NCBI GenBank assembly: GCA_947476645.1
Contig: CANJRM010000003.1
Span: 1-64,000, forward strand
Length of the DNA: 64,000 nt
Reading direction: 5' to 3'
Source of the DNA: Bacteroidota bacterium
Lineage (GTDB): Bacteria; Bacteroidota; Bacteroidia; Chitinophagales; LD1
Under the pieces are notes generated by a model. That model was not told the origin of the DNA and made no database searches. It saw only the letters and a program-made list of their open reading frames with translations. Shown here in pieces: positions 35,105 through 42,828 of this stretch. The position numbers and the translations under genes were made by a program. How positions within the stretch are numbered: the stretch's first letter is position 1; every line of letters begins with the position of its first letter.

Positions 35105-38100
35105 CTACCTCACCAAAATTACATCCTTCACTACCGTATTGGTTTTACCCGGGCTAAGTGGGTTGGTATACGAAACCTGCAAAACAAAATTGCCCGCCTG
35201 CTGCACACTGCCTTTGTAACTGCCGTTCCAGGCGGCATTGCCTTTGGCAGAAAACACCACTTCGCCCCAGCGGTTGTAAATTTTTATATCCTCAATGGTT
35301 GACGAAAGCGGGAAGATGATAAACTCATCGTTTACCCCATCGCCATTCGGTGAAAACGCATCGGGTATTTTAATATCGGGCAAAAGGATTTCAATTTTGT
35401 AACAAGCCGTGGCGGTGCAGCCGTAGTGGTCGGTAGCGGTAACGCAATAAGTAGTGGTAGTTAGTGGTGTGGCTTTCGGGTTTTGAATACCCGCATTATC
35501 TAAACCCGCAGCAGGCGACCACGCGTAAGCAGTGCCGCTATCGCCACTGGCACTCAACTGCACGGTTTGCCCCAACGAAATATTGGTATCGGGCGAAGCC
35601 GTAACCGTAGTTTGCGGAATAGAAATATCTGCCTGCACGGTACGGGTGCCGCTGCAACCCGCAGCATTGGTGGCGGTAACCGTAAAGGTTTGCGGTGCGG
35701 TAATAACCTCGGTAACCACAGCCGTGTTTTCGCCACTGCTCCAAACATAATTCATCACACTAAGCGAAGAAGCCGCAAACACAGCCGCGTTGCCATCGCA
35801 CACCACCGTATCGCAACAAACCGAAAAATCAACCGCGCTGTTGTTCAAAGTAGCACTCGCGCTTCCTGTTCCTGTGCAGCCGTTTTGGTCGCTTACAGTT
35901 ACCGTAAAAGTTTGCGCAGCAGAAATTTGTTGGGTAATAGAAACAGTCTGCTCACCGCTGCTCCAGTTATAATTGAATTGCGAAGTGCCCGAAGAAATGA
36001 CCGCAAAGGTTGCGTTGCCACTCGGGCAAATAACTGTATCGCAACAAACCGAAAAAGCAGGAGGCGTGTTTTGAATCAACACATCTATAAAGTCTTCGGC
36101 AGTACAGCCGTTGGCATCCGTCACCGTTACAAAAATAGATTGGGAAGAAGAAATAGTTTGAGATATAGAAGCCGTGGTTTGTCCGCTGCTCCAGTTATAA
36201 CTAAGCGGGTTAGCAGAACTTACCGCTGCAAGCACCGTTCCCGAAATGCAGAAACTTGTATCGCAACACAAGGTAAACGCAGGCGGAATATTATTGATGG
36301 TGGCGTTTACACTTTGTGTAGCCGTGCAGCCGTTGGCATCAGTGCCGGTAACGGTAAATGTTTCTGTAATAAAAACCTGTTGGGTAATTGCAGCAGTATT
36401 TTGCCCGCTGCTCCAGTTATAAGTCAACACACTATCTGCTGTGGCATTCGCAAGAAGCGTTCCACCGGGGCAAAACGTAGTATCGCAACAAACCGAAAAC
36501 AACGGAGTCACATTATTTACAAGTGCATTTACACTTGCAGTGGCTGAGCATCCGCTGGTGTTAGAAACAGTAACGGTAAATGTTTGCGAAGAAGAAACCT
36601 GCTGCGTAATACTTGCGGTGTTTTGTCCACTGCTCCAGGTATAACTCACAGGCGATGCCGTGGTGCTTGCCACAAATGTAAGTGGCGAAGCAGCGCATAA
36701 AACAGTATCGCAGCAAACATTAAAGTTCGGAAACGTATTGCCCACGGTTACATCGGCACTCTGCTGAATGGTACAACCGTTAGGGTCGGTAGCGGTAACA
36801 AAAAAGGTTTGTGAAGTAAAAACAGTGGGAGTGATGGAAGTGGTGGTTGCCCCTGTGCTCCACATATAAGTTAACGGAGGAACTGAAGGAGCGCTTACAT
36901 TCAACCCAACCGTGCCACCCGAACAAACGGTAGTATCGCAACAGGTAACCATGCCCACAATATTATTGTAAACCGTAGCCGTGTGCGATTGAATAATCTG
37001 ACAGTTGCGGTGGTCACTTACTGTAACCGTATAGACAGTAGTAGCCGAAACATTTTCTGTAAAACTGTGTGCAAAAGTACCATTGCTCCACAAAACTGTT
37101 GCGGGGTAAGTTGAAGTATCCTGCTCCGTCATTCTGATTGGTTGATTCGGACAAACGATAGTATCGCAACAAGAAGTAGCGCTGAGTTTTACAAAAGGAA
37201 CATCGGCAATTACAATATTAAGGTTGGTTAAACTTCCGCCATCATCTCCTCTGCCAGCACCGTTGGTAGTTCCAAAAGGGCAAGCCGCAGGACCCAAAAC
37301 ATATGTATCATATCCGTTCACACCTCCCGAATCTCTGTAAACAATATTGGCAGGAACAGAATTTGTTTTCACCCAAAGCATTCCACCACTTCCACCGCCA
37401 CCGGGCCCCATGCAAAAAGTCTGGCTTCCTCCATTATCTAAATTTCCACCTCTGCCGCCATTCGCATTTACATAAACATTACCAACGTAGTTATCTACAT
37501 AAAGCAAAACTGTGCCTGCTGCACCGCCACCCCCGGCACCATCGCTGCGTGCTAAAAAAGTTTGAGGATTACCGTTTACGTTAATGCGCTTATTGTTTCC
37601 TACCAACTTGTTCGCCATAAAAATCACAATGCCACCACCGTTTACACCATCGGTTCCTTCGTTGTTATTTTCATCGCCTGCACCACCACCACCGCCCATG
37701 TAAATTTTGTTGAGCGCGTTGCTGTAAGTAAGTGCCCCACCGCCAATGCCCGCAGCGGGACCGGGGCAACTGTTATTGGCTACATTACTACGTATACCGC
37801 CAACGCCACCGTTTCCAAAATTTCCACCACCGCCACCGCCAGTGTTATGGTCATCGCCACCACCGCCACCGTTTCCGTTTTTGCCTCTGCCGTAATTATA
37901 AATAGTGGCACCTATGCCTTCTCCCTTTGGAGCACCGCAGTTAAGCGTGGAGCAGTAGTAATCTGTAGCTCCGCCAAAGCCATTATTGTAGCAAGGCTGT
38001 GCGCTGACATCATTCTCTCTCACCGCACCTCTGAAACCAATACCTCGCGCCTTTACCGAATCGTTGAGAATAATGGTGTCGGCTTTCAGTGCAATCACAC

Positions 38101-38551
38101 CACCTTTCGTTCCGTCCCAATCCAGTGCTTTTAAAACAGAATCAACCGATGCAATCTGATACTCAGGAAGAGAAACCATTTGAACTGCACCCGCGGCATC
38201 GTAATTACGCACCACTGCAAACTCAAATTCAATTACACCCCCGGTAATGGTTTTTATTTTTTCCACTTCATAATTTCCGCAATTGTTGTAGTTGGTTATA
38301 TCTCCAAACGTAGCCGCGTTAGCACCATCAATAGCTGCACCACGCATTTGCATGAGCAATACTTTTTGCCCTGCCGAAAACTGTGAAGAATTGTCTACGG
38401 TAACTTTGTTATTACAGAAATCGGTAGCTGTAACCGCAGCGTATTTGTTGATTATACCGCTAAGGTGAGTTACCTGAGCAAACGGTTGAATAGCCGTTAT
38501 ACAGATAAGTAAAAACAGAAAAATTTTCTTGAACGTAATTTGGTTCATCAT
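35105..38551 (-). CDS. Very large T9SS type B (gliding-type) surface protein with seven CCDT repeats
   Basis: The 1148-residue protein has a signal peptide, a glycine-rich N-terminal half (many GGGGG runs between about 200 and 440), then seven successive repeats of about 75 residues. Each repeat begins with a vicinal cysteine motif CCDT followed three to four residues later by another Cys, then a strand series such as YNWSSGQNTASITQ and FTVTVSDANGCT. The C terminus, IPDAFSPNGDGVNDEFIIF...YNRWGEVVF, is the gliding-associated type B sorting domain. Such proteins act as surface adhesins. The repeats are visible at the DNA level as well. Transcribed in the same direction as the TA pair and the type A cargo. 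Confidence 0.88.
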   Translation of the reverse strand: MMNQITFKKIFLFLLICITAIQPFAQVTHLSGIINKYAAVTATDFCNNKVTVDNSSQFSAGQKVLLMQMRGAAIDGANAATFGDITNYNNCGNYEVEKIKTITGGVIEFEFAVVRNYDAAGAVQMVSLPEYQIASVDSVLKALDWDGTKGGVIALKADTIILNDSVKARGIGFRGAVRENDVSAQPCYNNGFGGATDYYCSTLNCGAPKGEGIGATIYNYGRGKNGNGGGGGDDHNTGGGGGGNFGNGGVGGIRSNVANNSCPGPAAGIGGGALTYSNALNKIYMGGGGGAGDENNNEGTDGVNGGGIVIFMANKLVGNNKRINVNGNPQTFLARSDGAGGGGAAGTVLLYVDNYVGNVYVNANGGRGGNLDNGGSQTFCMGPGGGGSGGMLWVKTNSVPANIVYRDSGGVNGYDTYVLGPAACPFGTTNGAGRGDDGGSLTNLNIVIADVPFVKLSATSCCDTIVCPNQPIRMTEQDTSTYPATVLWSNGTFAHSFTENVSATTVYTVTVSDHRNCQIIQSHTATVYNNIVGMVTCCDTTVCSGGTVGLNVSAPSVPPLTYMWSTGATTTSITPTVFTSQTFFVTATDPNGCTIQQSADVTVGNTFPNFNVCCDTVLCAASPLTFVASTTASPVSYTWSSGQNTASITQQVSSSQTFTVTVSNTSGCSATASVNALVNNVTPLFSVCCDTTFCPGGTLLANATADSVLTYNWSSGQNTAAITQQVFITETFTVTGTDANGCTATQSVNATINNIPPAFTLCCDTSFCISGTVLAAVSSANPLSYNWSSGQTTASISQTISSSQSIFVTVTDANGCTAEDFIDVLIQNTPPAFSVCCDTVICPSGNATFAVISSGTSQFNYNWSSGEQTVSITQQISAAQTFTVTVSDQNGCTGTGSASATLNNSAVDFSVCCDTVVCDGNAAVFAASSLSVMNYVWSSGENTAVVTEVITAPQTFTVTATNAAGCSGTRTVQADISIPQTTVTASPDTNISLGQTVQLSASGDSGTAYAWSPAAGLDNAGIQNPKATPLTTTTYCVTATDHYGCTATACYKIEILLPDIKIPDAFSPNGDGVNDEFIIFPLSSTIEDIKIYNRWGEVVFSAKGNAAWNGSYKGSVQQAGNFVLQVSYTNPLSPGKTNTVVKDVILVR

Positions 38552-38620
38552 ATTCTAGACGTAAGACTATGCAATAAAGTTGAGTTAAGTTGAGAAAGCA
38601 AACAACGCATGAAATTTATA

Positions 38621-39418
38621 TCAAACCTCCTTATCTGTTGTGTGGGCAGGAAAATTGAACACAAGAGAGCTAAGCACTGGTAAAAAGAAGATAACGACCG
38701 TAGATAAAGAGAAATACAAATTGGTTCGTTCGTCATTCAACAGTTCACATATTTCACTTCCATGGAAATAAACACAGGCAAAATCTAAACACAAGCGCAA
38801 ACCGAGAAGAGCAATAACGAGGAAGGCAACAGTATCGAGAAAAGGAAACCGAGTCATTAATTTCACAAAGTAACCTGCTACAATACGCATGGTGATAATG
38901 CCAATAAAAACTCCGAGACAAACGAGATAGATATTTGAAGTAAAAGCGACCGCAGCAAAAACATTGTCGAGGGAAAAAGTCATGTCCATTACTTCAACCA
39001 TCAGCACAGTGCTCCAGAAGTGACTAAGCCCGAGAAACTTCTTCGGATGTTTTACTTCTTCACCTAATTTCTCCGATTCAATTTCAATAACAGTTTCATG
39101 CTTGAAAATCTTTTTGTAGAAGAAATCGAGAGCGAGATAAAGCAGATAACCACCGCCCGCTAATTTGAGCCAGCTTATTTTCATCAAATAACTTGCAGAG
39201 ATAAGCGCCACTCCTCTGAAAATATAAGCGAACACGATTCCAATTCGCAAAGCACGCTTGCGTTGTTCGTTAGGTAAATCCATTACCATAGTCGCTAACA
39301 CAGCTGCATTGTCAACAGACAGAAGACTCTCAATTAGAATTAGATTCAGCACTACTAGCAACGCAGTACGCGGGTCTGGTTGAAGAAAATGTGAAAAGAA
39401 TTGCGCAACAGATTCCAA
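38621..39418 (-). CDS. TerC family integral membrane protein
   Basis: The open frame extends far upstream over the opposite-strand HAD gene, but the homology begins at residue LESVAQFF, where a TTG at 39416-39418 can serve as start (read MESVAQFFSHF); the length is then 265 residues. Motifs: NLILIESLLSVDNAAVLATMV (the acidic TerC signature), LAGGGYLLYLALDFFYK, EVMDMTFSLDNVFAAVAF and FLVIALLGLRLCLDF. TerC relatives (including YkoY/YjbE types) are linked to Mn2+ export and metalation of secreted proteins. A -7 box TATTTTTG on the minus strand lies 20 bases upstream, backing this short start. It is divergent from the HAD gene with 39 bases between. Confidence 0.87.
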   Translation of the reverse strand: MESVAQFFSHFLQPDPRTALLVVLNLILIESLLSVDNAAVLATMVMDLPNEQRKRALRIGIVFAYIFRGVALISASYLMKISWLKLAGGGYLLYLALDFFYKKIFKHETVIEIESEKLGEEVKHPKKFLGLSHFWSTVLMVEVMDMTFSLDNVFAAVAFTSNIYLVCLGVFIGIITMRIVAGYFVKLMTRFPFLDTVAFLVIALLGLRLCLDFACVYFHGSEICELLNDERTNLYFSLSTVVIFFLPVLSSLVFNFPAHTTDKEV

Positions 39419-39437
39419 CGGAGATATTTTATTCGTG

Positions 39438-39445
39438 CAAAAATA
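39438..39445 (-). promoter_or_regulatory. Probable -7 box of terC on the minus strand
   Basis: Read on the minus strand the sequence is TATTTTTG, an exact TAnnTTTG match, 20 bases upstream of the TTG start proposed for the TerC gene. Confidence 0.5.
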
Positions 39446-39457
39446 AGTACGAAACCG

Positions 39458-40108
39458 ATGCCCGAAAATATTGAAGCAGTAATTTACGACATGGATGGGT
39501 TGATAATAGACAGTGAGCCCATTTGGCGCAAAACCGAAATAAAAGTTTTCGCTTCGGTGGGTTTGCAGTTGACCGATGCCGATTGTGCCATGCTCACCGG
39601 TTTTCGGTTTGATGAGGTGATAGATTACTGGTTTCACAAACAACCTTGGGCAGGCAAAAGCAAACAGGAAATTCACGATGAAGTGTTGGATGAAATGGAA
39701 AATGCAATTACGCATCATGCACATCCTATGAAAGGAGTTCACGCTTCGCTCGATTTCTTTAAGCAGAAGAATTTGAAAATGGCAGTCGCATCTTCGTCCG
39801 CCATGCGACTGATTAAAGCCACGGTAAAGAAACTTAAGATTGAAAGCTACTTCGATATTCTGGTTTCGGCAGAGCACGAAACGTATGGCAAGCCAAACCC
39901 CGCAGTTTTTTTGCGCACCGCAGAGATGCTGCAAGTGCGTCCTGAGAATTGTTTAGTGCTTGAAGATTCTTTCAACGGGCTCTTGGCAGCAAAATCAGCG
40001 AGAATGAAATGTGTGGTAGTTCCTTATCCCGAAGATTTTGATAACCCGAAACTGGTTATTGCAGACAGGAAAATAAAATCGCTGGAAGAAATTGGTTTAG
40101 TTCAATAG
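39458..40108 (+). CDS. hxpB: HAD-superfamily phosphatase, hexitol/2-deoxyglucose-6-phosphatase type
   Basis: The start is set at the ATG giving MPENIEAVIYDMDGLIID; 19 further upstream codons would overlap the divergent TerC start. The 216-residue protein shows the HAD motifs: DMDGLIIDSEP (nucleophile Asp), ASSSAM, KPNPAVFL and LEDSFNGLLAAKSA. The Trp-rich cap region YWFHKQPWAGKSKQEI closely parallels E. coli YniC (HxpB), which hydrolyses sugar phosphates such as 2-deoxyglucose 6-phosphate and hexitol phosphates. Its 3' end overlaps the convergent DinB gene by 12 bases. Confidence 0.85.
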   Translation: MPENIEAVIYDMDGLIIDSEPIWRKTEIKVFASVGLQLTDADCAMLTGFRFDEVIDYWFHKQPWAGKSKQEIHDEVLDEMENAITHHAHPMKGVHASLDFFKQKNLKMAVASSSAMRLIKATVKKLKIESYFDILVSAEHETYGKPNPAVFLRTAEMLQVRPENCLVLEDSFNGLLAAKSARMKCVVVPYPEDFDNPKLVIADRKIKSLEEIGLVQ

Positions 40109-40588
40109 CCGTAAGTAGCGAATCAAATCGGTAGAAGGAACATTAGTAATTCCAAGTGTTCGCATTATAGTTACTAATTGCCCGCGATGGAAAGTGCCGT
40201 GGTTGACCACGTGATAAATAATTCCTTCCACGCTTTCAGAAAACGCATCACCGTTCAGGGTTTTAAAATCAATTTTGCTTTCGAAATACGCTTTGTCTTT
40301 TGTTTCCATGAAGTCTGCAAACTTTTTAGTGTGCTCCAGAAAACCATTCAGACATTCTTCTTTGTTGCCATTGAAATGCTTGCTCGGAAACTCACTCAGC
40401 GAAAGACCTTCAATTCTTTTGAGCCAGATGAATTCAGCATCCCATATATGCAATATGGTTTTGCGCAGCGAAGGAAAACTGCTGATGACTTCCTGCTCAA
40501 AAATATTTTCGTCAACGGTCTTGAGAATTTCTACAAATTTGCCGTTAGCCCACAGATTGAAAGAGAGATGTTGTTGAAGGGTATACAT
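40097..40588 (-). CDS. DinB family protein
   Basis: Starting at the Met before YTLQQHLSFNLWANGK, the protein has 163 residues; the longer frame adds 39 residues running into the divergent PLP-enzyme gene. It has the four-helix DinB/YfiT fold with the metal-ligand histidines in ILHIWDAEFIW and HVVNHGTFHRGQL. These proteins bind Zn or Ni and some are thiol transferases, but this one's substrate is unknown. The 3' end overlaps the HAD gene by 12 bases. Confidence 0.85.
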   Translation of the reverse strand: MYTLQQHLSFNLWANGKFVEILKTVDENIFEQEVISSFPSLRKTILHIWDAEFIWLKRIEGLSLSEFPSKHFNGNKEECLNGFLEHTKKFADFMETKDKAYFESKIDFKTLNGDAFSESVEGIIYHVVNHGTFHRGQLVTIMRTLGITNVPSTDLIRYLRLLN

Positions 40589-40618
40589 AGAGTTGATATT
40601 TAAATGCAAACTTGAAAA

Positions 40619-41827
40619 ATGAAATTGAAACACAAAACGAAAGACGGATTCGCCACCATTACTTCGCAGGATAAGTTTGATGCCGAGATAAAAATCAATC
40701 CGCACGCTTCACCCATTTTTACTTCTTCTACTTATGTATATGAAAGCGCGGAGAAAGCAAAGGCAGTTTTTCAGGGAAAAGAAGAAGCCTTTATTTATTC
40801 GAGATGGAGCCATCCGAATGCCGAATTAGTAGAGAAGAAATTAGAGCAGCTCGAAACTTATGGTTTGAACATAAAAGCAAAAGCACTTGCTTTTTCATCG
40901 GGCATGGGAGCTATCTCTGCCTTGTTTCAAAGTATTTTAAAACCCGGTGATGCTATTTTAGCACAGGGAAATATCTATGGCACTTCGGTTGATTACTTCA
41001 ATCATTACGGTCAGGCATTCGATATTGAAATCATCTATACCGACTTCGGCAAACTGAATGAACTGGAAACTATTTTGAGGAAGAAGAAAAACATAAAACT
41101 GATTTATGCCGAAACGCCTTCGAACCCGACTTTGAATTGCTATGACTTAAAAGCATTAAGTGCATTGGCAAAAAAGTATAAAGCAAAAAGTGCTGTTGAC
41201 AATACTTTCGCTTCACCTTACTTACAACAACCTTTCAAAAGCGGAATTGATTTTGTTGTTCATTCCGGAACAAAATATCTGAACGGTCACGGAACGGGGC
41301 TCAGCGGATTCCTTGTAGGAACCGATGTTGCCTTCATGAAAAAGGAAATCTGGAAAATCAGAAAGTTCAACGGCACAATCTGCGCTCCGTTTGATGCGTG
41401 GTTATTGAACATTGGAATGAAAACACTTTCGTTGCGTATGGAACAGCATTGCAAAAATGCGATGGAAGTTGCAAAATTCTTAGAACAACATCCTGCTGTT
41501 TCTAAAGTGAATTATCTCGGCTTAAAAAATCACCCCAACCATCAACTCGCTAAAAAGCAAATGAAGAATTATGGAGGTGTGCTCTCGTTTGAATTGAAGA
41601 ACGGCTACAAAGCTGGTGAGAAACTGATGAAGAAAATCAAACTCTGTCAACTCACTGCATCTCTTGGAACCATAGATACGCTTATTCAGCATCCGGCAAG
41701 TATGAGTCACTCTTTTGTTCCAAAAGCACAGCGCGAGAAATATGGAATCACCGATGGCTTAGTTCGGTTGAGTGTAGGCATTGAAGATGTGAACGATGTA
41801 ATCAGAGATTTGGAACAGGCTCTATAA
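40619..41827 (+). CDS. PLP-dependent transsulfuration-family enzyme (Cys/Met metabolism)
   Basis: A 402-residue fold-type I PLP enzyme of the cystathionine gamma-lyase / methionine gamma-lyase family. SSGMGAISALFQSILKPGD, GNIYGTSVDYF (the phosphate-binding Tyr region), AETPSNPTLNCYDL, AVDNTFASPYLQQP and the lysine motif HSGTKYLNGHGTGLSG are all present, and the C-terminal SLGTIDTLIQHPASMSH matches the family. The Thr-Ser after IYG replaces residues used to tell the individual enzymes apart, so the reaction (gamma-elimination of methionine, or cystathionine cleavage) is left open. It is followed 20 bases later by the asparaginase gene. Confidence 0.88.
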   Translation: MKLKHKTKDGFATITSQDKFDAEIKINPHASPIFTSSTYVYESAEKAKAVFQGKEEAFIYSRWSHPNAELVEKKLEQLETYGLNIKAKALAFSSGMGAISALFQSILKPGDAILAQGNIYGTSVDYFNHYGQAFDIEIIYTDFGKLNELETILRKKKNIKLIYAETPSNPTLNCYDLKALSALAKKYKAKSAVDNTFASPYLQQPFKSGIDFVVHSGTKYLNGHGTGLSGFLVGTDVAFMKKEIWKIRKFNGTICAPFDAWLLNIGMKTLSLRMEQHCKNAMEVAKFLEQHPAVSKVNYLGLKNHPNHQLAKKQMKNYGGVLSFELKNGYKAGEKLMKKIKLCQLTASLGTIDTLIQHPASMSHSFVPKAQREKYGITDGLVRLSVGIEDVNDVIRDLEQAL

Positions 41828-41847
41828 AAATTACTAAACCCCAACGA

Positions 41848-42816
41848 ATGAATTTTGGAATTGCTATACACGGAGGAGCGGGAACCATTCTTCGCTCATC
41901 CATGACCCCCGAAAAAGAAAAATTGTTCACTGATGCTTTGCGAACTGCTCTGCAACAGGGCTATGCTGTTTTAGAAAAAGGGGGAAGCGCCCTCGATGCC
42001 GTAGAAACTGCTGTACGCAGTTTAGAAGATTGTCCGCTGTTTAATGCGGGTAAAGGTGCTGTGTTCAACAACGCAGGAACACACGAAATGGATGCGAGCA
42101 TCATGAGTGGAAAAGATTTAAGTGCCGGTGCGGTGAGTTTGATTAAGCATGTCAAGAATCCTGTTTCATTAGCGCGCGCTGTAATGGAAAAAAACGAACA
42201 CGTTTTTCTTTGCGGTGATGGTGCCGAAGATTTTGCGAAACAAATGAACCTTGAATTTGCCGGTGATGAATATTTTTATGATGCGTTTCGGTTTGAGCAA
42301 TGGAAGAAAGCGCAGGAAACGGAAGGAAGTTTTTTAGACCACAATATAGAGACACAAGACACAAGACACAAGACACAAGACAATCCAAACGACAAGAAGT
42401 TTGGGACAGTAGGGGCGGTGGCTTTAGATAAGGATGGTAATCTTGCTGCCGCTACTTCAACAGGTGGAATGACGAATAAAAAATTCGGACGTGTTGGCGA
42501 CTCACCTATTATTGGTGCGGGCACTTATGCCAATAACAACACCTGCGCTATCTCCTGCACGGGTCACGGAGAACTATTTATTCGTTCAGTCGTGGCTTAC
42601 GATATTTCTGCTTTAATGGAATACAAAAATCTTTCGCTGCGCGAAGCGTGTGAAGAAGTGGTGATGAAAAAACTCGTAAAGATTGGTGGCGAAGGTGGCT
42701 TAATTGCCATTGACAAACACGGCAATATCGAATTGCCTTTTAACTCAGAAGGAATGTACCGCGCTATGAAAAGCAGTGGTGGCACAGAGAAGGTAGAGAT
42801 TTATAAGAGCATTTAA
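41848..42816 (+). CDS. iaaA: Isoaspartyl peptidase / plant-type L-asparaginase
   Basis: The 322-residue precursor is an Ntn hydrolase that cleaves itself just before a Thr and hydrolyses asparagine or isoaspartyl dipeptides. AIHGGAGTILRSS opens the alpha part, GGSALDAVETAVRSLED and FNAGKGAVFN follow, and the autocatalytic site is KKFGTVGAVALD with Thr187 as nucleophile. The substrate-binding Arg lies in GRVGDSPIIGAGTYAN. The size is equal to E. coli IaaA. The linker just before the cleavage site (residues 169-179) is encoded by heptanucleotide repeats, giving TQDTRHKTQD, so it is likely disordered and neutral. It is convergent with the porU2-like gene. Confidence 0.92.
   Translation: MNFGIAIHGGAGTILRSSMTPEKEKLFTDALRTALQQGYAVLEKGGSALDAVETAVRSLEDCPLFNAGKGAVFNNAGTHEMDASIMSGKDLSAGAVSLIKHVKNPVSLARAVMEKNEHVFLCGDGAEDFAKQMNLEFAGDEYFYDAFRFEQWKKAQETEGSFLDHNIETQDTRHKTQDNPNDKKFGTVGAVALDKDGNLAAATSTGGMTNKKFGRVGDSPIIGAGTYANNNTCAISCTGHGELFIRSVVAYDISALMEYKNLSLREACEEVVMKKLVKIGGEGGLIAIDKHGNIELPFNSEGMYRAMKSSGGTEKVEIYKSI
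42351..42383 (+). repeat. Heptanucleotide tract GACACAA x4 inside the asparaginase linker
   Basis: Four perfect GACACAA units and a partial fifth (GACAA). It is the reverse-strand counterpart of the TTGTGTC units at 414, 32963 and 52378. It codes for a seven-residue period, TQDTRHK. Confidence 0.9.
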
Positions 42817-42828
42817 AAAAAATGCTCT

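Noticed and set aside
35567-36547. Plus-strand open frame of 326 residues, rich in Arg and Asn
   Set aside because: It is a shadow of the repeated, low-stop-codon region of the minus-strand T9SS type B gene, which has signal peptide, repeats and sorting domain.
38621-39934. The full 437-residue minus-strand frame over terC
   Set aside because: The upstream 170 residues overlap the well-supported HAD phosphatase gene on the plus strand and show no homology; the TerC fold begins at the TTG at 39418.
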